Part shown: in pieces, positions 7,659 through 15,807 of the stretch | Layout: each line of letters opens with the position of its first letter | Position numbering within the stretch: the stretch's first letter is position 1 | From: Pseudoxanthomonas sp. | GTDB taxonomy: Bacteria > Pseudomonadota > Gammaproteobacteria > Xanthomonadales > Xanthomonadaceae | DNA: 58,530 bases | Assembly: GCF_024710765.1 (NCBI RefSeq) | Contig: NZ_JANJUE010000168.1 | Location: forward strand, 1 to 58,530 | Direction: 5' to 3' | The notes under the pieces: generated by a model | Databases searched by the model: none | The model's input: only the letters and a program-made list of their open reading frames with translations | What the model was told of the DNA's origin: nothing | Program-made: the position numbers and the translations under genes

Positions 7659-8902
7659 GCGATGCTCTATTTCGCCACGAAGTATTAAACACCAAGCGGA
7701 TGAGCTGGCTGGGCCGCATCTCATTGGCACAGCCGCTCGGACTTTGGGTTCTGGCTGGAATGGGAGCGCTATGTGCCGCGGCGGTCGTGGCTTTCGGGGT
7801 TTTAGGCGAATACACACGACGTTCAACGGTAACGGGCCAGCTGGTCCCTGACTTGGGGCTGTCGGCGGTAATGTCCCCCACGGCCGGCGTCGTCAGTCGG
7901 TTGTTGCCCGAAGAGGGCGAGCCTGTGCGGGCGGGGGAAGCGCTGGCTCTCATCCAGGTGCCGCGAGCGATGGCCTCAGGACGGGATGCGCTGATGGCCA
8001 TCCGCGAAGGCTTGGATGAACGCCGCGACAGTCTGGAGCAATTGGCGCAATCTCAGCAAGTCCAAATGAATGCGCAACAGATGGGCTTGAGTCGGCAGTT
8101 GACGGGGGCGCGACAAGAGTTGAGCCAGATTGAACGCGAGATTGAAACCCGAAAAGAACAGGTACGCTTGGGCAATGAGACCATCCAGCGCTATCAGAGC
8201 GTGGCCGACGAGAAATATGTCAGCCAGGTGCAATTAAACCAGCAACAGCAGGCGGTGTTGGAACTCGTCAATGCCCAGCAGGCCCTTGAGCGGCAAGCCA
8301 CTGCACTACGGCGTAGTATTGCGCAGTTGGAACAGGCGCTGCGAGAACTGCCAGCACAACGGGGCATCTTGCAGGCCACCGCTCGCCGGGACTTGGCGAT
8401 GTTGGGGCAAGAGCGCGTTCAACAGGAGGCCAGTGGCGAGTTACTCATTAAGGCACCGGTCGCTGGTTTGGTGGCCAGTCGCTTGCTCGAACCAGGACAA
8501 AGCGTGCAAGCGGGACAGTCTCTCATGAGCCTGTTGCCGGAGGGGTCTAGGCTGCAAGCGCAACTTCTCGTACCAAGTCGCGCCGTGGGGTTCATCGAAC
8601 CGGGGGACCGAGTACTGCTGCGCTACCAAGCCTACCCGTACCAGAAGTTTGGTCACCATGGCGGCCGGGTGATTCGGGTCTCCCGCAGTGCGGTTAGCGC
8701 GCAGGCCTCTGAGGGGCAAGTCACGGAACCCTACTACCGGGTGCTGGTGGCCTTGGACCGTCAGACCATCCAGGCCTACGGGAAGCCTGAATCCTTGCGT
8801 CCTGGCATGACGCTGGAGGCCGATATCCTAGGGGAGCGACGCAAGCTCTACGAATGGGTATTGGAACCGTTGTATTCCCTGCATGGGAAGTTTGGAAACT
8901 GA
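7655..8902 (+). CDS. HlyD-family periplasmic adaptor of the bacteriocin exporter
   Basis: A 415-residue membrane-fusion protein of the CvaA/RaxA type, which links an inner-membrane ABC exporter to an outer-membrane channel. It has one N-terminal helix (about 29-50), a lipoyl half-motif (VMSPTAGVVSRLLPEEGEPV), a long Gln/Glu-rich coiled coil (about 110-245), the second lipoyl half (IKAPVAGLVASRLLEPGQSV) and a beta-barrel region. No TolC-like gene is in the window, so a host TolC would be used. Its start overlaps the stop of the transporter gene. Confidence 0.92.
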   Translation: MSDALFRHEVLNTKRMSWLGRISLAQPLGLWVLAGMGALCAAAVVAFGVLGEYTRRSTVTGQLVPDLGLSAVMSPTAGVVSRLLPEEGEPVRAGEALALIQVPRAMASGRDALMAIREGLDERRDSLEQLAQSQQVQMNAQQMGLSRQLTGARQELSQIEREIETRKEQVRLGNETIQRYQSVADEKYVSQVQLNQQQQAVLELVNAQQALERQATALRRSIAQLEQALRELPAQRGILQATARRDLAMLGQERVQQEASGELLIKAPVAGLVASRLLEPGQSVQAGQSLMSLLPEGSRLQAQLLVPSRAVGFIEPGDRVLLRYQAYPYQKFGHHGGRVIRVSRSAVSAQASEGQVTEPYYRVLVALDRQTIQAYGKPESLRPGMTLEADILGERRKLYEWVLEPLYSLHGKFGN

Positions 8903-9212
8903 GGAAAGGAATCGGGCCACATGTTGCCTGATTGCTGACTCGAGGGTACTGTCCAGCGTATTTGGTGCAGCTGTCCAGTTAGTTCGGCGGCAGCGCCCAG
9001 TTTATTTGGCGGCGGTGATCAGATGGCTGGCGGTATGTAGAGGCGTTGCTGAGGCGGCACGGCGTCACGGGATGACGGTTTTTCAAGCGATGCCCGCGAT
9101 CCGATGACGCATCGGGAAAGACGGGGTACTCGCGCCGGTGGCGAGCCGGCCAACGGCGCAGGGACCGAAGCCCCTGCGCTGCTGAGGGCAAGTGCGTGTC
9201 GTCCCTGCGGGC
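8903..9212. other. Island right edge and gap without genes
   Basis: This 310-bp interval between the adaptor and the DUF3011 gene contains the IS21-like end described separately. After about 9017 it contains GC-rich host-like sequence in which I see no gene. Open frames here are short and lack ribosome binding sites. Confidence 0.6.
8950..9016. mobile_element. Remnant of an IS21-family-like transposon end (three iterated repeats)
   Basis: Three diverged 22-23 bp repeats follow each other directly: TGTCCAGCGTATTTGG from 8950, TGTCCAGTTAGTTCGG from 8972 and GCCCAGTTTATTTGGCGG from 8995. Multiple head-to-tail TGTCCAG-type repeats of this length are known at the ends of IS21-family elements, where the IstA transposase binds. 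No istA or istB gene follows. It is therefore either a solo end left by deletion or a look-alike. It coincides with the composition change back to host DNA. Confidence 0.5.
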
Positions 9213-9986
9213 TTACCGCTTGCGGATCTGGGTCAGGGATTGGACCAGTCCGTCGTTGCGCACCATGCACAGGAAGCGGCCCTCGGGATAATCGACGATC
9301 AGTTCGGTGACCGTGTCGTTGACCGGAAGCCGGGTGACCAGCGCGCCTTCGGCCTGGGCGCGCGCGTTGCAGGCTCCCAGCAAGGTCGTGTCCATGCCGG
9401 GACGACTGGCGGGAGGCATCGTGTAGCGGCTGGCCGAGACGTTCTTGAATACCGCGCGGCACCCGTCCTTCACCCACACGGAATGGTGGTACAGGCCCCA
9501 GCTCTGGCCCTGCTCGCAATGAGCCTTGCTCAACTGGCGGATCAGGCGCACATCGCCATGCGTGTCCATCGCGCACTCGGCCTGGCGCTGGTCCACGGAC
9601 TCGCAAGTCACCTCCGTGGCGCCATCGGAGCGGGTTTCGACCCGGGTTTCCCTTGCCATCGCGGCGCCGGACGCGGGCGCTGCCTTGCCCACCGTGCAGA
9701 CCCCGTTCGCGCCCCCTTTGCCGGTATAGGAAAGCTGCACGCTTCCATCCGGCGATGTGCCGAGGGACAGCGTGACCTCGCTCTGTGCGTCCCGGGCTTC
9801 GAAGTAGTTGTCGTTGAAGCGCTTGAGCTGGGTCTCCCGTCCGTTGACGTAAACCGGCCCGCCCTCGTCGGCATGGACCTCGATCGCGCCCGGGCAGGTC
9901 GCGTTGAAGCCCGGTATGGCGGCCAGCGCGTTGCCGGCGTTCCCCAGGGACAGGACAATCGCGCCTGCCAGCATCCATCGGTTCAT
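9213..9986 (-). CDS. Secreted DUF3011-domain protein
   Basis: A 257-residue protein with an N-terminal signal peptide (MNRWMLAGAIVLSLGNAGNALA). The central and C-terminal part from about 125 matches the DUF3011 pattern: VTCESVDQRQAECAMD, then VRLIRQLSKAHCEQGQSWG, then IWV-like VWVKDGCRAVF, with paired cysteines expected to form disulfides in the periplasm. DUF3011 proteins are common in Xanthomonadaceae and have no settled function. The last 65 residues (CNARAQAEG to MVRNDGLVQ) form a separate segment with one Cys. The gene is monocistronic. Confidence 0.8.
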   Translation of the reverse strand: MNRWMLAGAIVLSLGNAGNALAAIPGFNATCPGAIEVHADEGGPVYVNGRETQLKRFNDNYFEARDAQSEVTLSLGTSPDGSVQLSYTGKGGANGVCTVGKAAPASGAAMARETRVETRSDGATEVTCESVDQRQAECAMDTHGDVRLIRQLSKAHCEQGQSWGLYHHSVWVKDGCRAVFKNVSASRYTMPPASRPGMDTTLLGACNARAQAEGALVTRLPVNDTVTELIVDYPEGRFLCMVRNDGLVQSLTQIRKR

Positions 9987-10221
9987 TCCGGCCGTCCTTT
10001 TGTGGTGGTCAGGCGGAAAAGCTTACTCCCGCGGGTTTGCGTTCGTGCACGCGGTTCTGTGACCCGTTGGTGGGTTTGATGCGTCCGATGCCCGGCGCGT
10101 GCCGCGCGATTGAACAGGCCTCGTGCGGATTGCCATTGACTCGCGCCGCCGCCCGCCGGAGCATTCCCCGACTTTCCCGGATCGCGCCGTCCTGGCCGCG
10201 GATCCAAACTCGGGGGCAGCG

Positions 10222-10626
10222 ATGGCAAGGGTGACCGGAATCGGCGGCGTCTTCCTGAAATGCAAGGGCGACAGCGCCGCCCTGGCGGCGTGGTACGAAA
10301 CGCATCTGGGCATGCCGTTGGAGCAGTGGGGAGGCGTGGTCCTGCGCTGGCCGGATGACAAGGCCGAGGACGGCGGCCTGACCGTATGGCACCTGGCCAA
10401 GCCGGACAGCCAATGGTTCAGCCCCAGCGAGTCCTCCTTCATGATCAACTACCGGGTCGACAACCTCGACGAGCTGCTGGCGCAGTTGCGCGTGGCCGAA
10501 GTGGACATCGTCGGCGGACCGGAGTCGCACGAGAACGGCAAGTTCGCCTGGATCATGGATCCGGATGGCAACAAGGTGGAGCTGTGGGAACCCATGCGTT
10601 GGGATGAGAAGAACAAGGAGGCGTGA
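10222..10626 (+). CDS. VOC-superfamily (glyoxalase/bleomycin-resistance-like) protein
   Basis: A 134-residue protein with the paired beta-alpha-beta-beta-beta modules of the vicinal oxygen chelate fold: an N-terminal GVFLKCKGDSAALAAWYET strand-helix and a C-terminal DPDGNKVELWEP strand holding the usual metal-ligand Glu. The ATG at 10222 follows a GGGGG purine tract. An open frame extends 33 codons upstream but lacks coding character. The substrate is unknown. It is the first of three VOC genes in the window, and they are not close copies of one another. Confidence 0.8.
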   Translation: MARVTGIGGVFLKCKGDSAALAAWYETHLGMPLEQWGGVVLRWPDDKAEDGGLTVWHLAKPDSQWFSPSESSFMINYRVDNLDELLAQLRVAEVDIVGGPESHENGKFAWIMDPDGNKVELWEPMRWDEKNKEA

Positions 10627-10653
10627 CCAGCGCACCGGATGGCCAGCGGCATC

Positions 10654-11136
10654 CTAGGGAATGCGAGAGAACGTCGTGGTCTGCAGGATCGGGCTGCCTT
10701 CCTTGCTGAAGAAGGCCTTGGTCTCGGTCAGCGTCTTGCCGTCCGCGCTCACCGTGTAGATGCGGGTGGAAGAGGGGGTGCCCTTGTACGCCAGTTGCAG
10801 CACCAGCACGCCGGGCGCGGGCATCTTCATCGCGGACACGTCGGCCCAGTAGTCGCCGGTGACCGGACCGGGGGTGCCGTCCAGCGGCAGCGTGGCGTCC
10901 GAATGCATCGTGCTGCCGTCCGGATTGACGATGCTGACCTGCGTGGCCCATTTGCCGTCGGCATGATCGCGGAATTCCAGCGTCACGCTCTTCGGTCGCG
11001 CTTCCGGCGGCATCGGCAGCTTGTCGACGTCGATGGCCCACTTTCCCGCCAGGGGAGACGTGGCCGGCGAATCGGCGAAGGCCGGGGCGGCTTGCAGGGC
11101 GACAGCGATCAGCAGGGTGGCGAACATCGTCTTCAT
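10654..11136 (-). CDS. Secreted protein of unknown function
   Basis: A 160-residue protein with a clear signal peptide (MKTMFATLLIAVALQAAPAFA). The mature part begins with SPLAGKWAIDVDKLPMPP, then alternates beta-strand-like stretches (VTLEFRDHADGKWATQV, LVLQLAYKG, RIYTVSADGKTLTETKAFF). This is typical of small lipocalin-like or beta-barrel periplasmic proteins that describe themselves as residual-weight or 'GKW' proteins. I cannot name a family. Start chosen at the ATG directly before the signal peptide; a 29-codon upstream extension is not supported. Confidence 0.65.
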   Translation of the reverse strand: MKTMFATLLIAVALQAAPAFADSPATSPLAGKWAIDVDKLPMPPEARPKSVTLEFRDHADGKWATQVSIVNPDGSTMHSDATLPLDGTPGPVTGDYWADVSAMKMPAPGVLVLQLAYKGTPSSTRIYTVSADGKTLTETKAFFSKEGSPILQTTTFSRIP

Positions 11137-11469
11137 TGGAATCTCCGGCGAAGGGGAGGAGGAACACGCAAGGGAGCAAGCGTACCTCGCGTCCGCGGGA
11201 ATGTACTTGGCGGATTGCGGCATTCTGCCGGGGCCAAGGTCGAATCCGCTTCAGCAACGCCCGGGCACGGGCGTCCGGGCATGGCGCGAAAATGAATCCG
11301 GTGCGTCTCCGGCCGCGCGGCGTGAATTCCGGGGCGGGAAAACAAAAAACGGGAGGCGCCGCGCGCCTCCCGCCATGAATTTATATAACGCGGGGGGGCT
11401 TGCGGCAAGGCCGGGCGCCCGCGGCAGCATCACCGGCCTGTCGAGATGGCAGGACACCGGAACAAGACG
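11137..11469. other. Intergenic region with an orphan terminator
   Basis: This 333-bp divergent region separates the secreted protein gene from arr. It carries an A-rich tract and a perfect hairpin (separate entry). No protein gene is convincing. A short AT-rich stretch (TTTATATAA around 11379-11387) could be part of a promoter. Confidence 0.5.
11350..11372 (-). terminator. Intrinsic terminator on the minus strand with no gene feeding it
   Basis: A perfect 10-bp stem (CGGGAGGCGC pairing with GCGCCTCCCG, 3-nt loop) is followed on the minus strand by TTTTTTGTTTT, the textbook form of a Rho-independent terminator. No minus-strand coding gene lies immediately to its right, as arr there is on the plus strand. 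On the plus strand it lacks a U-run. Confidence 0.7.
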
Positions 11470-11871
11470 ATGACGGATGCGCAGACTTACTACCACGGCA
11501 CCAGGGCGGACCTGCGGGTCGGCGATTTGATAATTCCCGGTCGTGCCTCCAACTATGGCGCCCGGAAGCAGGCGCGGTTCGTTTACCTGTCCGCGACGCT
11601 GGATGCGGCGATCTGGGGCGCCGAACTGGCGGTGGGCGACGGGCCGGGCAGGATCTACATCGTGGAGCCCACCGGTCCAATCGAGGACGATCCCAACCTG
11701 ACCGACAAGCGATTCCCCGGCAATCCCACCCGGTCGTACCGCTCTTCGCATCCCTTTCGCGTGATCGGCGAGGTCGCGTCGTGGGACGGGCATTCCCCGG
11801 AGCGACTGGCGGCGATGCGCGCGCATCTGGAGCAGTTGAAACGACAGGGCATCGAGGCGATTGAAGAGTGA
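11470..11871 (+). CDS. arr: NAD(+)--rifampin ADP-ribosyltransferase
   Basis: A 133-residue enzyme that inactivates rifamycins by ADP-ribosylating the C23 hydroxyl. It matches the whole length of the Arr family: YYHGTRADLRVGDLI at the N terminus, VYLSATLDAAIWGAELA in the middle, then GPGRIYIVEPTGPIEDDPN and KRFPGNPTRSYRS. The ATG at 11470 is preferred over one 24 bp upstream because family members begin close to the YHGT motif. Arr homologues are often chromosomal in environmental bacteria, and the GC content here matches the host. No mobile element flanks it. Confidence 0.93.
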   Translation: MTDAQTYYHGTRADLRVGDLIIPGRASNYGARKQARFVYLSATLDAAIWGAELAVGDGPGRIYIVEPTGPIEDDPNLTDKRFPGNPTRSYRSSHPFRVIGEVASWDGHSPERLAAMRAHLEQLKRQGIEAIEE

Positions 11872-11970
11872 GCGGGGTGGCGCGTCGATGGCTCCATTGT
11901 GCGCGTGCGCATTGGACGCTGTAATGGGTGCCCTCGGGTTCCCTCGTCGGGGAATCGGCATCGGCCAGTC

Positions 11971-12396
11971 ATGCCCATGAAGAAGTCCATGTTGTCCCTG
12001 CTCGTGTTCGCGATGGTTCCGATGCATCACGCGGCCGCGGCGGTCGAAGGGGATGCGGCGCCCCCGGCGGTCGTGACCGGGGGACACTGGCGCTCCGGCA
12101 CCGAGGAGGGCGGCTTCCGCGTCGCGACGGAAAGTGTCGGCTTCGAACACGTCAGTTGCCGCGCCTGGATTGAATGGGTCACGACGTCCGGCGCCGGGCA
12201 GCCCGCCCGGGTCGCGGCCCGCGTATCGTTCACCGAGGTCTCGAACGGATTCTGGTCATGCGAACCCGGAGCGAAGGCCGTCTCGCTGGTGGAGGACCGG
12301 CTGACCCTCCGGGCGACGCACGCGTACTCGCATGAAGCACGGGTGTTCGAGGCGATCCTGGGCATGCCCGGTGAGTATCGGCTGATCGAGCCGTGA
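11971..12396 (+). CDS. Small secreted protein of unknown function
   Basis: A 141-residue protein with a basic-hydrophobic signal peptide (MPMKKSMLSLLVFAMVPMHHAAAA). The mature part contains two cysteines (HVSCRAWIEW and FWSCEPGAK) that could form one disulfide. It ends in short strands (VFEAILGMPGEYRLIEP). No family recognised. An equally plausible start is the ATG six bases later (MKKSM). It lies about 100 bp after arr and converges with the CadC-like regulator gene. Confidence 0.6.
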   Translation: MPMKKSMLSLLVFAMVPMHHAAAAVEGDAAPPAVVTGGHWRSGTEEGGFRVATESVGFEHVSCRAWIEWVTTSGAGQPARVAARVSFTEVSNGFWSCEPGAKAVSLVEDRLTLRATHAYSHEARVFEAILGMPGEYRLIEP

Positions 12397-12445
12397 CCCC
12401 AGGCGGCCGTCATGGCCGTCATCACGCGGACACCCTCCGCTGAGG

Positions 12446-13252
12446 TCAGGAGCGTTTGTCCAGCGCGTCGGACAGCCCTGCCGCCATGCGTTCGGCCAGC
12501 GAGCGCTGCAACGGCACATAGTCGTCCATGTCCGTGTCGCCGCTGAACTCGCCCGACCAGAGCAGGTGTCCGTCGTGTTTGTCGACCAGGGTCAGCACGA
12601 CGACGGTCTGCTTCGGCGTCTGCCGGACGCTGACGCGGGCATGCAGGTCGGCTTCCCGACTGTCGGCGGCCACGCGGTAGCCGGCCGGCAGGCGATGGCT
12701 GACCTGCGCCGTCAGGCTTTCGCGCAGGCCGGCGTTGAACTTCGGGAACAGCACGTATTCGCACAGTCCCTGCACCGGTTCGATGGCGATGCGATGCTCG
12801 GGCGGGGATAGCGCGGCGTGCGCCCAGAGCGCGCCGCCGATGCCCAATGCCACGGCGAGCAGGCCGCCGGCCATCGGCAAGCGGGCGGGGCGACGGGCGA
12901 CGGGAAGCGGGGGGGGCGGCAGCGACTCGGCCACACTGTCTTCGCCGGCGAGCGTGCCGACGAAACGGTAACCCGCGCGCGGCCGGGTCTGGATGTAACG
13001 CGGGGCGTCGGCGTCGTCGTCCAGCAGGGTGCGGATGCGACGGATGCAGGTATTGAGGGCGGCATCGCCGCCGGTGCCGGCGCGCGGCCAGAACCGTTCG
13101 AGCAGTTCCTGCCGGGGCACGATCCGATCGCGGTGTTCGATCAGGCAGGCCAGGACTTCCACCACCTGGGGCGGGGCATCCAGCGCAATCCCGTTCCGGA
13201 AAACCTGCAAGGCGGCCGGATCCAGCCGGAAGTCATCGAAGTTCAGCATCAC
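12446..13252 (-). CDS. CadC/ToxR-like membrane-anchored winged-helix regulator
   Basis: A 268-residue protein. Residues about 1-98 form an OmpR/PhoB-type winged helix (FDDFRLDPAALQVFRNG, VVEVLACLIEHRDRIV, LNTCIRRIRTLLDDD, YIQTRPRAGYRFVG). A Pro-rich linker leads to one transmembrane helix at about 128-148, and the C-terminal part (about 150-268) would be periplasmic. This is the CadC/ToxR layout, which couples an external signal to DNA binding without phosphorylation. It is transcribed divergently from the secreted protein gene at 13426; the shared region holds three ATGTCA repeats that could be its operator. Confidence 0.85.
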   Translation of the reverse strand: MMLNFDDFRLDPAALQVFRNGIALDAPPQVVEVLACLIEHRDRIVPRQELLERFWPRAGTGGDAALNTCIRRIRTLLDDDADAPRYIQTRPRAGYRFVGTLAGEDSVAESLPPPPLPVARRPARLPMAGGLLAVALGIGGALWAHAALSPPEHRIAIEPVQGLCEYVLFPKFNAGLRESLTAQVSHRLPAGYRVAADSREADLHARVSVRQTPKQTVVVLTLVDKHDGHLLWSGEFSGDTDMDDYVPLQRSLAERMAAGLSDALDKRS

Positions 13253-13294
13253 CCTCTCCCAGTTCCGTCGGCCGGAAAGCCTTGCGGTAACGCC

Positions 13295-13326
13295 ATGTCA
13301 GCCAATGTCACGACATGTCATTGGCC
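13295..13326. promoter_or_regulatory. Three ATGTCA direct repeats at 10-bp spacing, candidate operator
   Basis: ATGTCA begins at 13295, 13305 and 13315, exactly one helical turn apart. An overlapping CCAATG/CATTGG dyad spans 13303-13325. OmpR/PhoB-type winged helices bind direct repeats with 10-11 bp periodicity on one DNA face. The site lies in the 173-bp gap between the winged-helix regulator gene and the secreted protein gene, so autoregulation or control of its neighbour is a reasonable inference. Confidence 0.5.
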
Positions 13327-13425
13327 GATTCTGACAGAAGGTCCCACCTTTTTCCGGACCGAACCGCGGGCCGCCCGCGGCGGACCCGCCCGGCGTCATC
13401 GCCTCCCTGCTTCCGGAGACCGTCC

Positions 13426-14196
13426 ATGCATTTAACTGTCCGCATCGCGCTGTGCATCTTCCTCGCGGGGGGCGGAATCGCCGCACCCGCCGCAGCCGAA
13501 CCGACGCAAGTGGAAGTCCGCGTGCTGGCGCGGGGCGCGAAGTTCCTTGGCGGGTACAGCGCGCCGGTACAGGTGGTGCTGAGCGACGCGGACACCGGTG
13601 AAATCCTGGCCCGCGGGCAGGCCTCCGGCACCACGGGCGATACCCGGCGCATCCTGGATACGGGAACGAAGCCGGGAGGGAAACGCTCCAGCGCGGACTC
13701 GGCGGTGTTCCGCACGACCCTTGACCTGGACCACCCGCGCCGGGTGACCGCGAGCGTGACCGGACCGCTGGCCCAACCGCAGGCGGCCACGACCGCCACC
13801 AGCACGCAGTGGATCCTGCCGGGCCGCGACCTCACCGCGGGCGATGGCTGGTTGCTGGAACTGCCGGGCCTGGTGGTCGACCTGGCCAGCCCGGTGGCCT
13901 ATCAATGGCTCAAGGCCGGTGCGGATGTACCGGTACGGGTGGGCGTCACGATGCTGTGCGGCTGCGCGATTACCGCGCAGGGGCCTTGGCGGGTGGACGA
14001 CACCGAGGTCGAAGTCCACGTGACGGTCGACGGCGGTCCTTCGCAGCGCTACCCGCTCAAGTTCGATCCGGCGAGCGCGCTGTTCGGCGCGGACATTCCG
14101 GCGGGGCGATCCGGACTGTATGAACTGGAGGTGCGCGCCTGGAGGGGGCCGGACAACAATGCGGGCGTGGCGCGCACCGCTTTTTTCGTCCAGTGA
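13426..14196 (+). CDS. Secreted protein of unknown function, beta-rich
   Basis: A 256-residue protein with a signal peptide (MHLTVRIALCIFLAGGGIAAPAAA) and GGAG 8 bp before the ATG. The mature part is built of repeated strand-like segments (VEVRVLARGAKFLGG, PVQVVLSDADTGEILARG, FRTTLDLDHPRRVTASV, LYELEVRAWRGPDNN). It carries one CGC motif (GVTMLCGCAITAQGPW). This suggests an Ig-like or carbohydrate-binding periplasmic protein, but no family is recognised. It is transcribed away from the CadC-like regulator and is the likely target of it. Confidence 0.65.
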   Translation: MHLTVRIALCIFLAGGGIAAPAAAEPTQVEVRVLARGAKFLGGYSAPVQVVLSDADTGEILARGQASGTTGDTRRILDTGTKPGGKRSSADSAVFRTTLDLDHPRRVTASVTGPLAQPQAATTATSTQWILPGRDLTAGDGWLLELPGLVVDLASPVAYQWLKAGADVPVRVGVTMLCGCAITAQGPWRVDDTEVEVHVTVDGGPSQRYPLKFDPASALFGADIPAGRSGLYELEVRAWRGPDNNAGVARTAFFVQ

Positions 14197-14284
14197 TGGC
14201 GGGGTGCTTCGCCGGATCGCGTCCGGGACGGCGTCCGGGCGATGGCGGAAGGCGCCGCAGGCAATCGAGCATGGGACACGCGGG

Positions 14285-15745
14285 ATGATGCGCAGGATGA
14301 AATACGGTGGCGTGATGAGCGCGGTGATCGGGCTGGTCGCGCTGCTGCCGTGCATCGCGAGCGCGGGTGAAGGTGCGCTGTCCCGTTCTCTGGAACAGCA
14401 GATGGAGCTGAACAGGCAGCGCTACGGCATCGCCGGACAAGCCTTGCGGGTCATGCGTGACGGACAGGTGGTTTTCCAGGGCGTGGACGGCGAGGCGGAC
14501 GTGGACACGCACCGGCCCGTCGCCAGCGACGATGTCTTTCCCGTCTATTCGCTGGCCAAGCTGTTCACCAGCACCCTGATCATGCAACTGGTCGAGCGCG
14601 GACGCGTGGATCCGGATGCGCCCGCGAGCGCCTACCTGCCGGGACTTCCCGCTGCCTGGCGGTCGATCGCCGTGCGCGATTTTCTCGATCACACCTCCGG
14701 CGTACCGGAATACTTCGACAACCGGAATGGCGCGGGCGCGTCGGCGGATACGGTGTTCGCCGGGGACGCGGCGCAGGTATTCCGGTCCTTGGCGGACAAG
14801 CCGATGCAGTTCGCGCCGGGGACCGATACGCGCTACACGCAGACCAACTACCTGGTGCTGGCCGCGCTGCTCGAGGCGCGGTACGGCAAGCCTTATCCGC
14901 GGATCGCGGAGCAACGCATCCTGCGCAAGCTGGGTATGCGCCATACCTGGCTGGGGCCGGCGGGACTGCCCCGCCGCGGCGTGGCGACGGCCTATGCCGG
15001 CAAGGAGGGACGCCTGCGGGAGGAAAGCGATCTGGCCTGGCCGGATTATGCCTACGGCCATGCCAGCCTGTATCTGACGCTGGATGATCTGGGCCGGTTC
15101 CTGCAGGCGATGACCTCGGGCGAACTGGTGGGCAAGGCGACATTGCGCCGCCTGTGGCAGCCGCGCACCCTCGCCAATGGAAAGCGCGCCTGGTTCGCCG
15201 CCGGCTGGGAGCACGGCGAGAGCGACGGATACCATCAGCTGGGCCATGACGGCGGTGCCCGCGTCCGTGTCCGCATCCTGTTCAAGGACGCGCTGGACAG
15301 CGACGTCCATGTCTTCGCCTACCTGACCAATGGCAGCGCCCGCAATGTGTGGTCGCGCGTGCTGGTGGACAGCGCGATGGCGGCCGCGGCGCCGGAACGA
15401 TTCCCGGCGGAAGCCTTGTCGGAAAAACTGGTGGCGTTCGCGCTCCGGCCGCACACGGCAGGCGACGTGCAGGCCATGGCGCAATCCATTCGCGCGAGCG
15501 ATGTCCTGAGCGGCGCCGTATTGGAGCAACTCGTCAACGCCACCGGCTACAGCGTGCGCGGGAATCTGGGCGTGGATGCGGCGCTGCGCGTCTTCGAGTT
15601 GAACACCATCCTGTTTCCGGATTCGGCCAACACCTGGGACAGCCTGGCCGAAGCCCACGAGGCCCGGGGGGACCTGGACAAGGCGAAGGCATTGCGTGAC
15701 AAGGTGCGATCGTTGTCGGCACCGCCCGTCGAATGCCGGCGATGA
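14285..15745 (+). CDS. Secreted serine hydrolase (beta-lactamase/class C-like fold) with a C-terminal TPR-like tail
   Basis: A 486-residue exported protein of the beta-lactamase-related serine hydrolase family. After a signal peptide (KYGGVMSAVIGLVALLPCIA) come the nucleophile motif SLAK (VYSLAKLFTS), the second motif YTQ where many relatives have YxN (RYTQTNYLVLAALL), and GHDGGARV as the KTG-box equivalent region. The last 60 residues (LRVFELNTILFPDSANTWDS then EAHEARGDLDKAKALRDK) resemble one TPR unit, seen in other family members. Peptidase or esterase activity is possible; resistance is not implied. Tandem ATGs at 14285/14288 make the exact start uncertain. Confidence 0.85.
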   Translation: MMRRMKYGGVMSAVIGLVALLPCIASAGEGALSRSLEQQMELNRQRYGIAGQALRVMRDGQVVFQGVDGEADVDTHRPVASDDVFPVYSLAKLFTSTLIMQLVERGRVDPDAPASAYLPGLPAAWRSIAVRDFLDHTSGVPEYFDNRNGAGASADTVFAGDAAQVFRSLADKPMQFAPGTDTRYTQTNYLVLAALLEARYGKPYPRIAEQRILRKLGMRHTWLGPAGLPRRGVATAYAGKEGRLREESDLAWPDYAYGHASLYLTLDDLGRFLQAMTSGELVGKATLRRLWQPRTLANGKRAWFAAGWEHGESDGYHQLGHDGGARVRVRILFKDALDSDVHVFAYLTNGSARNVWSRVLVDSAMAAAAPERFPAEALSEKLVAFALRPHTAGDVQAMAQSIRASDVLSGAVLEQLVNATGYSVRGNLGVDAALRVFELNTILFPDSANTWDSLAEAHEARGDLDKAKALRDKVRSLSAPPVECRR

Positions 15746-15807
15746 TGGCTCGACAAGGCCGGGCCGACGTACCATCCGGCCCATTCCCGCCAACGGAGGG
15801 TGAATGG

